A stretch of DNA of 64,000 bases from Undibacterium sp. (GTDB taxonomy: Bacteria > Pseudomonadota > Gammaproteobacteria > Burkholderiales > Burkholderiaceae_D). Positions 52,381-61,645 of the stretch are shown here, piece after piece. Made by a program: the position numbers and the translations under genes. The DNA is taken from positions 31,816-95,815 of the forward strand of contig NZ_JAUSFI010000050.1 in assembly GCF_030651495.1 (NCBI RefSeq), in the 5' to 3' direction. The first letter of the stretch is position 1. Every line of letters begins with the position of its first letter. Under the pieces are notes generated by a model. It was not told the origin of the DNA. It did no database searches and worked only from the letters and a program-made list of their open reading frames with translations.

Positions 52381-55300
52381 ATGGATAAATCGTGCGCACC
52401 ACAAAAGCTGAATAGTTTGTTTGGTCGGTTTTGTCATTCTTGTCTTTCTCTCGGATCTGTATGCCACAAGGGTTTGCGTCTTTTGTTCGCGCTTGCCGTG
52501 ATTTTTTACTTTCTTTTCTGCACCCTGTTTTTGGTTTTGCGTTATGGCATATTGCCGAATGTGGATCGGTATAAACCAGATATCGAACGTATCGCTAGTC
52601 AGTCGATCGGTCGAAATCTGAGTATCTCTACGATCAACGCTTCGTGGCAGGGGCTCAGTCCTCGTTTAGCGCTTGGCAATGTGGTTATTCGTGACCAGCA
52701 AGGGCGCAATGCATTAGTGCTGCCGGAAGTCAACGCTACGCTTTCCTGGTGGTCGATGGCGGTGGCTGATTTGCGTTTTGCTAAAATTGAAATTCGTCAG
52801 CCATCGCTGGAGTTGCAGCGTGATATCAGTGGCCGGCTATATGTCGCCGGGTTTTTGATCGATACCCAAAAAAACAATGACGGAAAAGGTCTCGACTGGG
52901 TCTTGGCACAGCATGAAATTGTGATTCGTGATGGGACTCTGCGCTGGAACGATCAGATGCGTTCGGCACCAGAAGTGGTTTTATCTCAGCTTAATTTTGT
53001 GTTAAATAATCAATGGTTACAGCATAAATTTTCTCTTAATGCCCAGCCGCCTGTCAGCCTGGCTGCTCCAGTCGATATCCGTGGAAATTTTCAGCATCCT
53101 GCATTTACCAGAAAAATATCTGATTTTTCAAGTTGGACAGGTGAGCTTTACGCAGACTTGCGCCAGGCGGATTTATCTGCATTGAAAATCTATCTGAACT
53201 ATCCGGCGGATTTGCAAAAAGGCCGGGGGACCGTGCGTTCCTGGATCCGTTTTGAGAAAAGCCGCCTGGCCGACTTTACTGCGGATGTAAGTTTGACTGA
53301 TGTGATCGGTAAATTTCGCAAGGATCTGCCCTTGCTAGATATGGCGCAAGTGAGCGGTAGGTTAGTCGCTTCTGAGCGCGCCGCGTTCGGCAAGAAATAT
53401 TTGCCCAGTTTGTTTGGACAAGCGGGGCATACCATTTCCTTAATTGATTTTTCTATGCAGACGCGTGAAGGTATCAGTTTGCCTGCGACCACGATCAGGG
53501 AAAGTTTTATCCCCGGAGAAAAGGGGCAGCCCGAAAAAGTTGAGTTGTACGCCAAATTGCTGGATTTGCAATCACTGGCTAAATTTGCCGAGCACTTACC
53601 GCTGCCTGCTGATCAGCGTCAAATGCTTATCGATTTCACTCCCAAAGGACAGTTGAAAGAATTTACGGCTCAATGGCAAGGTGCTTACCCCGAAATTTCT
53701 TCTTATAACGTGAAGGGACAATTCGTGAATTTATCGATGCGTCCCCAGGCGGCACAACTAGCGCGCCCCAAAGTCGGCAATATAGCGGGCAAGGCTGCGG
53801 TACCTGCGATCCCAGGATTTGAGAATTTGTCTGGCACGCTTGAAGCTAACGATAAAGGGGGGAACTTTTCGCTCAATTCTATCGATCTCGCTTTGCAGTT
53901 GCCGAGTTATTTTGTCGATTCACTCATGCCTTTCGATAAATTGCAAATGCAGGCACGCTGGCAATTTGAGACGCAGGATCGGTTGGCATTTCAAGTCAAT
54001 AAAATGGAATTTCAGCAAGCAGGGATGACGGGGTCCCTGTCTGGCCGGCATGTCATTGCTATGCGCTCTACCCTCGCCGAGCAAAAGGTGGAGGTAGATA
54101 TCTCTGGAAAAATATCCGGTTTTGATTTAAAGGAGATCAGTCGTTATATCCCCGCCGACGCGCCAGAGGATTTACGACACTGGTTGACGACTGCCTTGCT
54201 CGATGGTCGTGCCGATGACGTGACGATACGGATTAAAGGTGATTTAGCCCAGTTTCCTTTTAATATTGCGGAGGGTAAATCGGCCGGGAAGGGGGAATTT
54301 TTAGTCAAAGGGAATCTGTCCGGCGGCAAGCTTGATTTTGTGCCTGGCCATTTCGCCGAAGATGGAAAATCACCATTTTGGCCAGTTATCGATAATATCA
54401 AGGGGAGCTTTACTTTTGACCGTGCCAAGATGGAAATTAAAGCCGAGTCGGCAACAACGTTGACGGCTGACTTGCATAAAGTGAAGGCTGTGATTCCGGA
54501 TTTGTTGAGTCACAACGCCATCCTTAATATTGAAGGAAATGCCAGTGGCGGATTGCAGGGCATGCTGCAATATGTTAGTGCGAGCCCGGTCGACGGCTGG
54601 TTAGGACATTTTCTGCAGCAGACGAAAGCAACTGGGAGTGCACAATTAGGCCTGAAACTGCAATTGCCACTGAATCATATTATTGATTCTAAAGTGCAGG
54701 GGGTACTGCAATTTGCGAATAATGAAACCGTACTGCAACCGGGTATTCCTGTCATTTCCGGGCTCAATGGTAAATTGGATTTTAACGAAAAAGGTTTGAA
54801 TCTGAATAGCCTCAAGGGTAGTCTGTTGGGTGGCGCCGTGGTCGCGACAGGTGGGACACAAAAAGACACCAGCATACGTATCAAACTTGATGGTCTTGCC
54901 ACTGCTGAAGGATTGCGCAAGAATTTTCCGGGTGCTGCTGTTGAGCGGCTCGCCGGAAAAATCATAGGATCGGCACGCTATAGTGCACAGATCAACGTCA
55001 AGAAAAATCAACCAGAATTTATCTTGGACTCGTCCTTGCAAGGTTTGGCGCTCAATTTTCCAGCGCCTCTGCGAAAGCTAGCGTATGAAAACATGCCACT
55101 ACATTTTGAACTGAATCCGATGACGTCAACTGAACCATCGTTGTTGCGCGATGAGATACGTTTGAACCTTGGTTCCGCCATTACAGCGCGCTATCAACGG
55201 AAAAAGAGTGATGATAAAAATGCATCGTGGCAGGTGATCCGTGGCGGTATCGGCGTCAACGTGCCGGCACCGGAGCCAGACAGCGGTTTGAGTGCGAATA

Positions 55301-56511
55301 TTGATTTCAAATCACTGAATGTGGATGAATGGAGTAGCTTGATCAGGACCGGCGTCGCCACCACTGGCAATCCGGTCAGCAATTCCGGCGTACTCGATTT
55401 ATCGCCTTATATTGAACCTGGGGTGCTGGCCGCACGGACTGCCGAATTAATTGTGATGGGAAAAAAATTAGACAATGTGGTGGTGGGCGCCTCGCATCAA
55501 AATGGCATATGGCAAGCGAATATTGATGCTAGCCAGGTGTCTGGTTACCTGCGTTGGAATGAGTCAGGTAACGGGCAGAGTTCGGGCAATGTAACAGCCC
55601 GCTTGAGTCGCCTGATTATTCCAAAGTCTGCTGAGTCAGATGTGTCAGATTTGCTTGAAGGAAAAAATATAACGACCCAGATTCCAGGTTTGGATATTGA
55701 GGCAGAAAATTTTGAGCTTTTTAATAAAAAATTGGGACAGTTGGAGTTGGTCGCTAGTAATGTTCCCGTTGCAGCAGGACGCGAATGGCGTATCAAAAAA
55801 ATATTATTAAAAAATGAAGATGCTGAATTGAACGGTTCCGGAAAATGGTCAACTCGATCGAGTGAAGGTGTTACCGAACTGAAATACGTGTTGGCGATAG
55901 AAAATGCTGGAAAACTATTAGACCGGTTTGGTTTTTCTAATGTCATGCGCGGTGGTCGCGGTAAGTTAGAAGGAGATATCCGTTGGAATGGACTTCCCTA
56001 CGCGATGGATATTCCAAGTATGACCGGGCAGTTGCAACTGGAATTGGCTTCGGGGCAATTTTTGAAGGTTGATCCGGGTGCGGCCAAACTGCTGGGTGTA
56101 TTAAGCATGCAGTCATTGGCGCGTCGTCTGACCTTCGATTTCCGGGATGTTTTTTCTGACGGTTTTGCGTTTGACGGTATCAATGGCACTGCACAAATAC
56201 AGCAAGGTGTTGCCAGAACAAATAATCTCAAAATGCGTAGTGTCAATGCCACCGTATTGATGGATGGCAGCGCAGATATTGCCAGAGAGTCGCAAGACAT
56301 GCACATCGCAGTGATTCCTGAAATTAATGCAGGAGCTGCCTCGGTAGTGTATGCCTTGGCGGTGAATCCGGTGATTGGTCTCGGTACCTTTTTGGCACAA
56401 TTATTTTTACGCGAACCATTAGCGCGCGCGTTTACTTATGAATACCAGATTACCGGCCCATGGAAAGATCCTCATGTGGCTAAATTAAATCACAAAGATG
56501 GGCAAAATTAA
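52381..56511 (+). CDS. yhdP: YhdP family AsmA-like protein (DUF3971)
   Basis: Very large inner-membrane-anchored periplasmic protein; homologues form a bridge for phospholipid transport to the outer membrane. One membrane segment near the N-terminus (about residues 30-55: LLFALAVIFYFLFCTLFLVLRYGI), then 1,300 residues of repeating beta-strand-rich AsmA/TamB-like sequence, with N-terminal ISRNLSISTINASWQG-like motif and C-terminal FLAQLFLREPLARAFTYEYQITG. ATG at 52381 chosen; GTG two codons before is in frame. 1,376 residues, typical of YhdP. First gene of yhdP-nit-tldD order. Confidence 0.95.
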   Translation: MDKSCAPQKLNSLFGRFCHSCLSLGSVCHKGLRLLFALAVIFYFLFCTLFLVLRYGILPNVDRYKPDIERIASQSIGRNLSISTINASWQGLSPRLALGNVVIRDQQGRNALVLPEVNATLSWWSMAVADLRFAKIEIRQPSLELQRDISGRLYVAGFLIDTQKNNDGKGLDWVLAQHEIVIRDGTLRWNDQMRSAPEVVLSQLNFVLNNQWLQHKFSLNAQPPVSLAAPVDIRGNFQHPAFTRKISDFSSWTGELYADLRQADLSALKIYLNYPADLQKGRGTVRSWIRFEKSRLADFTADVSLTDVIGKFRKDLPLLDMAQVSGRLVASERAAFGKKYLPSLFGQAGHTISLIDFSMQTREGISLPATTIRESFIPGEKGQPEKVELYAKLLDLQSLAKFAEHLPLPADQRQMLIDFTPKGQLKEFTAQWQGAYPEISSYNVKGQFVNLSMRPQAAQLARPKVGNIAGKAAVPAIPGFENLSGTLEANDKGGNFSLNSIDLALQLPSYFVDSLMPFDKLQMQARWQFETQDRLAFQVNKMEFQQAGMTGSLSGRHVIAMRSTLAEQKVEVDISGKISGFDLKEISRYIPADAPEDLRHWLTTALLDGRADDVTIRIKGDLAQFPFNIAEGKSAGKGEFLVKGNLSGGKLDFVPGHFAEDGKSPFWPVIDNIKGSFTFDRAKMEIKAESATTLTADLHKVKAVIPDLLSHNAILNIEGNASGGLQGMLQYVSASPVDGWLGHFLQQTKATGSAQLGLKLQLPLNHIIDSKVQGVLQFANNETVLQPGIPVISGLNGKLDFNEKGLNLNSLKGSLLGGAVVATGGTQKDTSIRIKLDGLATAEGLRKNFPGAAVERLAGKIIGSARYSAQINVKKNQPEFILDSSLQGLALNFPAPLRKLAYENMPLHFELNPMTSTEPSLLRDEIRLNLGSAITARYQRKKSDDKNASWQVIRGGIGVNVPAPEPDSGLSANIDFKSLNVDEWSSLIRTGVATTGNPVSNSGVLDLSPYIEPGVLAARTAELIVMGKKLDNVVVGASHQNGIWQANIDASQVSGYLRWNESGNGQSSGNVTARLSRLIIPKSAESDVSDLLEGKNITTQIPGLDIEAENFELFNKKLGQLELVASNVPVAAGREWRIKKILLKNEDAELNGSGKWSTRSSEGVTELKYVLAIENAGKLLDRFGFSNVMRGGRGKLEGDIRWNGLPYAMDIPSMTGQLQLELASGQFLKVDPGAAKLLGVLSMQSLARRLTFDFRDVFSDGFAFDGINGTAQIQQGVARTNNLKMRSVNATVLMDGSADIARESQDMHIAVIPEINAGAASVVYALAVNPVIGLGTFLAQLFLREPLARAFTYEYQITGPWKDPHVAKLNHKDGQN

Positions 56512-56566
56512 GCGAATAAGCCAGAGTCGCTTCAAGCTAAATACGCTAAGTTAAAAAGAGGGTGTC

Positions 56567-57364
56567 ATGAAGGTCGCTGCAATACAAATGATTTCTACTC
56601 CAACGCTTGCAGAAAATCTCGCCACGGCGACTGTTTTGTTGCAACAAGCCCGCGATAAGGGAGCAGAGTTATTGCTGTTGCCTGAGTACTGGCCAGTGAT
56701 GGGAATGCAGGAAACCGATAAATTTACTGTTGCAGAACAGTTTGGCAGTGGCGTGATACAAGAATTTTTATCTGACACGGCGCAAAGATTAGGGGCCTGG
56801 ATCATCGGCGGTACTTTGCCGCTTATTTCACCCAATCCAGACAAAGTATTCAACACGAGTTTGGTCTACAATCCACAAGGTGAAGTGCTTGCTCGCTATG
56901 ACAAAATTCACTTGTTTGGTTTTAGTAAAGCGGAGGAATCCTACGAAGAATCCAGAACCATCAGTGCGGGGACCCAGGTGGTCAGTTTTGACGCTGGTTT
57001 TGGCAAGGTTGGACTGTCAGTTTGCTATGATTTGCGTTTCCCTGAATTGTATCGGGCGATGGGGTACTGCCGCTTAATTGTGGTGCCAGCGGCATTCACC
57101 CATACCACCGGGCAGGCGCACTGGGAGATTCTGTTGCGTGCCCGCGCAATTGAAAACCAATGCTACGTTTTGGCGGCAGCGCAAGGTGGAAAACATCTGA
57201 ATGGACGTCGTACTTGGGGACACAGCATGCTGATAGATCCGTGGGGCAAAATCATCGAGGTACTCGATGAAGGAGAAGGCGTCGTCAGCGGAACCTTGGA
57301 TCTGGATCTACTGCAGAATGTGCGCGCCAGTTTACCTGCCTTAAAACACCGAAAACTGAGCTAA
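56567..57364 (+). CDS. Carbon-nitrogen hydrolase, Nit/deaminated glutathione amidase type
   Basis: Nitrilase-superfamily amidase, 265 residues. The Glu-Lys-Cys triad is in LLLPEYWPVMG, YDKIHLFGF and LSVCYDLRFPELYR. The order and the residues around the Cys fit Nit1/YbeM-like enzymes, which hydrolyse deaminated glutathione, a side product of transaminases. Located between yhdP and tldD, the usual order in betaproteobacteria and Pseudomonas. Possible alternative: omega-amidase. Confidence 0.9.
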   Translation: MKVAAIQMISTPTLAENLATATVLLQQARDKGAELLLLPEYWPVMGMQETDKFTVAEQFGSGVIQEFLSDTAQRLGAWIIGGTLPLISPNPDKVFNTSLVYNPQGEVLARYDKIHLFGFSKAEESYEESRTISAGTQVVSFDAGFGKVGLSVCYDLRFPELYRAMGYCRLIVVPAAFTHTTGQAHWEILLRARAIENQCYVLAAAQGGKHLNGRRTWGHSMLIDPWGKIIEVLDEGEGVVSGTLDLDLLQNVRASLPALKHRKLS

Positions 57365-57382
57365 TATCTGTTCTTAGCTCAG
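57356..57382. other. Hairpin overlapping the nit stop codon
   Basis: CTGAGCTAA and TTAGCTCAG are exactly complementary across nine bases; the left arm contains the stop codon. No T-run follows, so it is not a classical terminator; it may stabilise the 3' end or modulate tldD expression. Confidence 0.5.
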
Positions 57383-57448
57383 ATGCACTACAATCCAATG
57401 AATCCCTTCTCAGTTACATAGTTTTTGCAGTATTTATTTCGATACCCT

Positions 57449-58909
57449 ATGACACCATTTGATACCAATCTGCGCCATCTCGCTATTGCCAGAGATATTT
57501 TGCTCACCCCATTTGGGCTCGATGAAGCCAAGCTTGCTAAAGCGCTTGGTTCGATGTTTACCCACCGGATTGATTATGCGGATCTGTATTTTCAATTCAC
57601 CAAAAATGAGGGATGGAGCCTGGAAGAAGGGATCGTGAAAACCGGCAGTTTCTCGATCGACCAGGGCGTTGGTGTGCGCGCCATATCGGGTGACAAAACC
57701 GCATTTTCTTATTCCGATGAGATTTCTGAGCAAGCCTTGCTGGAGGCTGCAAAGGCAACCCGCACTATTGCCCGACAAGGTGCAGGAAAAATAAAGGTCG
57801 CTTCTCAGATGCAGGGACGGGCTAGTCATGCATTATATTTGCAGGATGATCCTTTAGCATCGCTTGATGCGAATCAAAAAGTGAATTTGCTAGAACGCCT
57901 GGAAAAAATTGCCAGAGCAAAAGATCCGCGCGTGGTACAGGTCATGGCTGGTCTGGCGGGAGAATACGATGTGGTGTTGGTGGCGCGTAGCGATGGTGTC
58001 ATCGCAGCGGACATTCGTCCTCTGGTACGGGTTTCTGTCACCGTGATCGTCGAGCAAAATGGCCGCCGTGAAATGGGATCTAGTGGTGGTGGCGGTCGTT
58101 ATGATTATTCTTATTTTTCGGATGCCTTATTAACGCAGTATGCCGATGAGGCAGTGAAATCGGCATTGGTCAATCTAGACGCGCGACCTGCACCTGCCGG
58201 ACCAATGACCGTGGTGCTCGGTTCCGGCTGGCCAGGCATCCTATTGCATGAAGCGATAGGACATGGCTTAGAGGGTGATTTTAACCGCAAAGGATCAAGT
58301 ACCTTCGCCGGTCGTATTGGTGATCGTGTTGCGGCCAAAGGCGTGACGGTGGTGGATGATGGTACCCTGCTGAATCGCCGTGGTTCACTCAATATGGATG
58401 ATGAGGGCAACCCGACGCAATGCACTACCCTGATTGAAGACGGTATTTTGAAGGGATATATTCAAGATACTATGAATGCACGCCTGATGAAGATGCCGGT
58501 AACAGGCAACGCGCGCCGTGAATCCTTTGCTCATTTGCCGATGCCACGCATGACCAATACCTATATGTTGGCCGGCGATAAAGACCCGGAAGAGATTTTA
58601 GCTTCGGTTAAAAATGGCTTGTACGCGGTGAATTTTGGCGGTGGTCAGGTTGATATCACCAATGGAAAATTCGTTTTCTCAGCCAGTGAAGCTTATATGA
58701 TAGAAGACGGTAAGGTGACTTATCCGGTTAAAGGCGCAACGCTGATTGGGAATGGGCCTGATGTATTGAATCGGGTCTCAATGATAGGCAATAATATGCG
58801 TCTTGATCCAGGTGTGGGTGTTTGTGGCAAGGAGGGACAAAGCGTGCCAGTTGGAGTCGGGCAACCTACTTTAAGGATCGATGGTTTGGTGGTGGGCGGC
58901 ACCGCATAA
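57449..58909 (+). CDS. tldD: Metalloprotease TldD
   Basis: Cytoplasmic metalloprotease; with TldE (PmbA) it degrades unfolded short peptides, matures microcins and clears toxin-antitoxin antidotes. 486 residues. The metal-binding motif is [13 protein letters not shown] in the middle (about 270), and the C-terminal conserved region [22 protein letters not shown]. Start at 57449 ATG is favoured; an open extension starts with TTG at 57425. pmbA is not in the window. Confidence 0.96.
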   Translation: MTPFDTNLRHLAIARDILLTPFGLDEAKLAKALGSMFTHRIDYADLYFQFTKNEGWSLEEGIVKTGSFSIDQGVGVRAISGDKTAFSYSDEISEQALLEAAKATRTIARQGAGKIKVASQMQGRASHALYLQDDPLASLDANQKVNLLERLEKIARAKDPRVVQVMAGLAGEYDVVLVARSDGVIAADIRPLVRVSVTVIVEQNGRREMGSSGGGGRYDYSYFSDALLTQYADEAVKSALVNLDARPAPAGPMTVVLGSGWPGILLHEAIGHGLEGDFNRKGSSTFAGRIGDRVAAKGVTVVDDGTLLNRRGSLNMDDEGNPTQCTTLIEDGILKGYIQDTMNARLMKMPVTGNARRESFAHLPMPRMTNTYMLAGDKDPEEILASVKNGLYAVNFGGGQVDITNGKFVFSASEAYMIEDGKVTYPVKGATLIGNGPDVLNRVSMIGNNMRLDPGVGVCGKEGQSVPVGVGQPTLRIDGLVVGGTA

Positions 58910-58988
58910 GACTATAGGAAATACGTTCTTGGCAGCGATGGAATGATTGTTCCATCGCATACCTACTGAACAATATCAAACAAAAACC

Positions 58989-59018
58989 TTGCCAAGCCAC
59001 GCAATATATTGTTATAGT
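58989..59018 (+). promoter_or_regulatory. Candidate promoter of the aroG leader
   Basis: TTGCCA (58989-58994), an 18-base spacer and TATAGT (59013-59018). Start of transcription would be near 59025, 21 bases before the leader-peptide ATG. Confidence 0.6.
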
Positions 59019-59045
59019 CAATCCATCCGATTTGAAGAGCTAAGT

Positions 59046-59123
59046 ATGACTTTCGTACGATTTTACTTTTACTTTTATTTTTATTTTAGCTATTCCAACC
59101 CCAAGGCGGTGGAGAAGCGGTAA
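59046..59123 (+). CDS. Aromatic leader peptide of the DAHP synthase gene
   Basis: A 25-codon frame with ribosome site GAAGAG upstream. It begins M-T-F-V-R, then has nine aromatic residues in a row (FYFYFYFYF, residues 6-14), S-Y, and ends in PKAVEKR. In total six Phe and five Tyr among 25 residues, far beyond chance, and the Phe/Tyr codons are followed by a segment (GGCGGT at 59105) that can pair with the 5' arm of the terminator at 59166. It closely resembles the pheA and pheS leader peptides of E. coli (family knowledge). The inferred role is ribosome stalling when Phe/Tyr-tRNA is scarce. Confidence 0.85.
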   Translation: MTFVRFYFYFYFYFSYSNPKAVEKR

Positions 59124-59160
59124 GTTCACGTAAAAGCAAGATCAGAACCTATCAAATCTA

Positions 59161-59190
59161 AAAAAACCGCCACCGATGGCGGTTTTTTTT
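59161..59190 (+). terminator. Attenuator terminator upstream of aroG
   Basis: ACCGCCA-CCGA-TGGCGGT stem within A-rich and T-rich flanks, ending in eight T. Its 5' arm (ACCGCC at 59166-59171) can alternatively pair with GGCGGT at 59105-59110 at the end of the leader-peptide frame, giving an antiterminator. The structural gene starts 49 bases after the T-run. Confidence 0.88.
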
Positions 59191-59238
59191 TGCGCATTAA
59201 TTTTAATCATTAATTTTAACCATAAAGCGGGAAATAAC

Positions 59239-60300
59239 ATGCAACGCACCGACGATTTACGCATAAAGGAAATGAAAGAACTGATCCCACCTTCACATCT
59301 GATACGCGAGTTTGGCTGTTCTGATAAGGTGTCCGAGACGGTTGCCAGCGCCAGAACTGCTTTGCATCGTATTTTGCATGCACAAGATGACCGGATCATG
59401 GTGGTGATTGGCCCTTGCTCTATTCATGATACCAAGGCGGCGATGGAATATGCGCAAAAATTGGTCAAAGAACGTGAGCGTTTTTCTGGTGAGTTAGAAA
59501 TTGTGATGCGCGTGTATTTCGAAAAGCCGCGCACCACGGTTGGCTGGAAAGGCTTGATTAATGACCCGTATATGGATAACAGTTTCCGTATTAACGACGG
59601 TTTGCGCATCGCGCGTGAATTGCTGCTCAATATTAATGAACTGGGTTTGCCTGCCGGCACCGAATATCTCGATGTGATCAGCCCGCAATATATCGCCGAT
59701 CTGATTAGCTGGGGCGCCATTGGTGCGCGCACTACCGAATCTCAAGTCCATCGTGAGCTGGCGTCTGGTTTGTCTTGTCCAGTCGGCTTTAAAAATGGTA
59801 CTGACGGTAACGTTAAGATCGCGGTGGATGCCATCAAGGCAGCTTCACAGCCACATCATTTCCTGTCAGTGACCAAAGGTGGCCATTCTGCGATTGTCTC
59901 TACCAATGGCAATGAAGATTGTCACATCATTCTGCGTGGTGGCAAAACGCCTAATTATGATGCTGCCAGTGTAGATGCTGCTTGTATCGACATTGCCTCT
60001 AACGGTTTGGCATCGAGATTGATGATCGATGCTTCGCATGCCAACAGCTCTAAAAATCCGGCCAACCAAATTCCTGTGTGCGCCGATATTGCCGCGCAGA
60101 TTGCGGCTGGCGATACCCGTATTGTAGGCGTCATGATCGAGTCCAATTTGCTTGCTGGCCGTCAGGATTTAGTCGCTGGTAAGGAACTGGTGTACGGCTT
60201 GTCGATTACCGATGGCTGTATTGCCTGGGATGAAAGTGTCAAAGTGCTGGAAGGTTTGGCGGACGCGGTTAAACAGCGTCGTCTGAAAGAGACCGAGTAA
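59239..60300 (+). CDS. aroG: 3-deoxy-7-phosphoheptulonate (DAHP) synthase, AroG type
   Basis: First enzyme of the shikimate pathway, joining PEP and erythrose-4-phosphate. 353 residues from the ATG at 59239; in-frame codons upstream lie in the attenuator stem. Type I motifs: DDLRIKEMKELIPP, VVIGPCSIHD (metal Cys), EKPRTTVGWKGLINDP, GARTTESQVHRELASG, FKNGTDG, VTKGGHSA, MIDASHANSSKNP. Class I-alpha enzyme; whether it is feedback-inhibited by Phe or Tyr cannot be decided by eye. Regulation by attenuation is strongly suggested by the leader. Confidence 0.95.
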   Translation: MQRTDDLRIKEMKELIPPSHLIREFGCSDKVSETVASARTALHRILHAQDDRIMVVIGPCSIHDTKAAMEYAQKLVKERERFSGELEIVMRVYFEKPRTTVGWKGLINDPYMDNSFRINDGLRIARELLLNINELGLPAGTEYLDVISPQYIADLISWGAIGARTTESQVHRELASGLSCPVGFKNGTDGNVKIAVDAIKAASQPHHFLSVTKGGHSAIVSTNGNEDCHIILRGGKTPNYDAASVDAACIDIASNGLASRLMIDASHANSSKNPANQIPVCADIAAQIAAGDTRIVGVMIESNLLAGRQDLVAGKELVYGLSITDGCIAWDESVKVLEGLADAVKQRRLKETE

Positions 60301-60306
60301 GCTGGC

Positions 60307-60336
60307 TTAATCAAACTTAATCAAACTTAATCAAAT
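60307..60336 (+). repeat. Triple TTAATCAAAC repeat after aroG
   Basis: Two exact copies of the 10-mer and a third with the last base changed, starting a few bases after the aroG stop. Probably slippage; no role is apparent. Confidence 0.75.
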
Positions 60337-60355
60337 TGATAGAGTTTCGAGACAA

Positions 60356-60392
60356 AACGCTTTTAAATAAGTAAGAATACTTAAAAGCGTTT
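60356..60392. terminator. Hairpin overlapping the end of the retropepsin-like gene
   Basis: AAACGCTTTTAA and TTAAAAGCGTTT pair around a variable loop; on the minus strand the left arm includes the gene's stop codon and is followed by GTTTTGTC. Likely terminator for the minus-strand gene and a barrier to aroG readthrough. Confidence 0.6.
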
Positions 60393-61016
60393 CGTCAAAG
60401 TCATTTGCTCACCGTTTCTATTCATTTCCATACGGTTCAGAAAAGACATGCCGAGTAGCGTAAATGGCAGTCCTTCCTCCTGGATCATGGCCTCAACCTG
60501 ATTCAGTTCTACATCACCAATCTTGACCGAGTCGAGTTTGACGATATATACGGTCACCGGCCCGTTCGCCGTATTCGCGCGGCCCATTCTGCCATTTTTG
60601 TAATTAATGCCAAGACGTCTGGCGTCTGATGCCGGTATCGCAATCACACTGGCACCGGTATCCACCAGCATATCTACGCTACTTCCGCCATTTATCTGCC
60701 CCTTTGTCATGAAGTGACCGCGCGTATCGGCCTGCAACGTGACGCTGCTGTTGCTGCTTGGGGCAGAGCGGTGGATATACTGGCCCATCGCCAATACTTG
60801 GCGCTTGCCATGGGCTTCTATGGTTGCCGAATTATTGTCTGCCGCGATCAGTTTGGTGCCGTCAGCAATTGTGCTGCCGACCGCATAAGTTTTGGGCGAG
60901 TTACCGTTAATCACCAGCACCGCCTTGCCCGGAAACAAGCCAACTACGTCGATATCCGCCGCCTGTGCGGATAACATGAAGCCAAACAGGCAAGTGAGGG
61001 TGCTCAGTATTTTCAT
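60381..61016 (-). CDS. Retropepsin-like aspartic protease, exported
   Basis: Predicted periplasmic, single-domain aspartic protease of clan AA (TIGR02281-like family), which would dimerise to form an active site. Signal peptide of about 19 residues (LSAQA|AD), a non-catalytic N-terminal part (20-90), then the protease domain with the catalytic MLVDTGASVIAIP (DTGA) and a hydrophobic motif near GLPFTLLGMSFLNRM. 211 residues. Substrate unknown. Transcribed on the minus strand just downstream of yajQ, 27 bases apart, so they may be co-transcribed. Confidence 0.87.
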   Translation of the reverse strand: MKILSTLTCLFGFMLSAQAADIDVVGLFPGKAVLVINGNSPKTYAVGSTIADGTKLIAADNNSATIEAHGKRQVLAMGQYIHRSAPSSNSSVTLQADTRGHFMTKGQINGGSSVDMLVDTGASVIAIPASDARRLGINYKNGRMGRANTANGPVTVYIVKLDSVKIGDVELNQVEAMIQEEGLPFTLLGMSFLNRMEMNRNGEQMTLTKRF

Positions 61017-61043
61017 GAGGAAATAGATAAAAGAAGAAATGAA

Positions 61044-61535
61044 CTAGTCGCGAAAATTATTGAATTCGAGCGGCAGGTCTTTGACTTCTTTACGCAGCAT
61101 CGCCATCGCCTCTTGCAAATCGTCGCGCTTGGCGCCTGTCACACGTACTGCATCGCCTTGTATGCTGGCCTGTACTTTAAGTTTGCTGTCTTTGATGGTC
61201 TTGACGATTTTCTTGGCATCATCACTTTCTATGCCGTTCTTGATCTTGATGACTTGCTTGACTTTATCGCCGCCAATTTTCTCTACCTTGCCCTTGTCGA
61301 GAAAACGTACGTCCACACCACGCTTGCCCATGGTCTGGGTGACTTCGATCATGATTTGCTCAAGGTGAAATTCAGAATCGCCGAAAATGGTGACTTCGCG
61401 TTCTTTTTCCTTGAGTTCAACCTTGGCGCTGGTGCCCTTTAAGTCGAAACGATTGGTGACCACTTTATTGGTCTGCACAATCGCATTTTTTACTTCGTCC
61501 ATATTCGCTTCAGAGACGGTATCAAAAGAAGGCAT
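61044..61535 (-). CDS. yajQ: YajQ family nucleotide-binding protein
   Basis: Small ferredoxin-like-fold protein; homologues bind cyclic di-GMP (Xanthomonas) or nucleic acid. 163 residues: [44 protein letters not shown] and the C-terminal [14 protein letters not shown]. Length and motif order are typical. Divergent from murB, with an AT-rich 110-base gap. Confidence 0.95.
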   Translation of the reverse strand: MPSFDTVSEANMDEVKNAIVQTNKVVTNRFDLKGTSAKVELKEKEREVTIFGDSEFHLEQIMIEVTQTMGKRGVDVRFLDKGKVEKIGGDKVKQVIKIKNGIESDDAKKIVKTIKDSKLKVQASIQGDAVRVTGAKRDDLQEAMAMLRKEVKDLPLEFNNFRD

Positions 61536-61645
61536 GATTATTCCTTGGTAATTTAAATGAATTGACGACTATGGGCGTATTTTAACAAATGCACGCCTTA
61601 AGCTAGCGTCTATTCGTCACTATTCACGTCTATAATTCTGCCCAT

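Noticed and set aside
59176..59238. Upstream extension of the aroG frame
   Set aside because: It would start within the attenuator terminator stem; family alignment and the ribosome site support the ATG at 59239.
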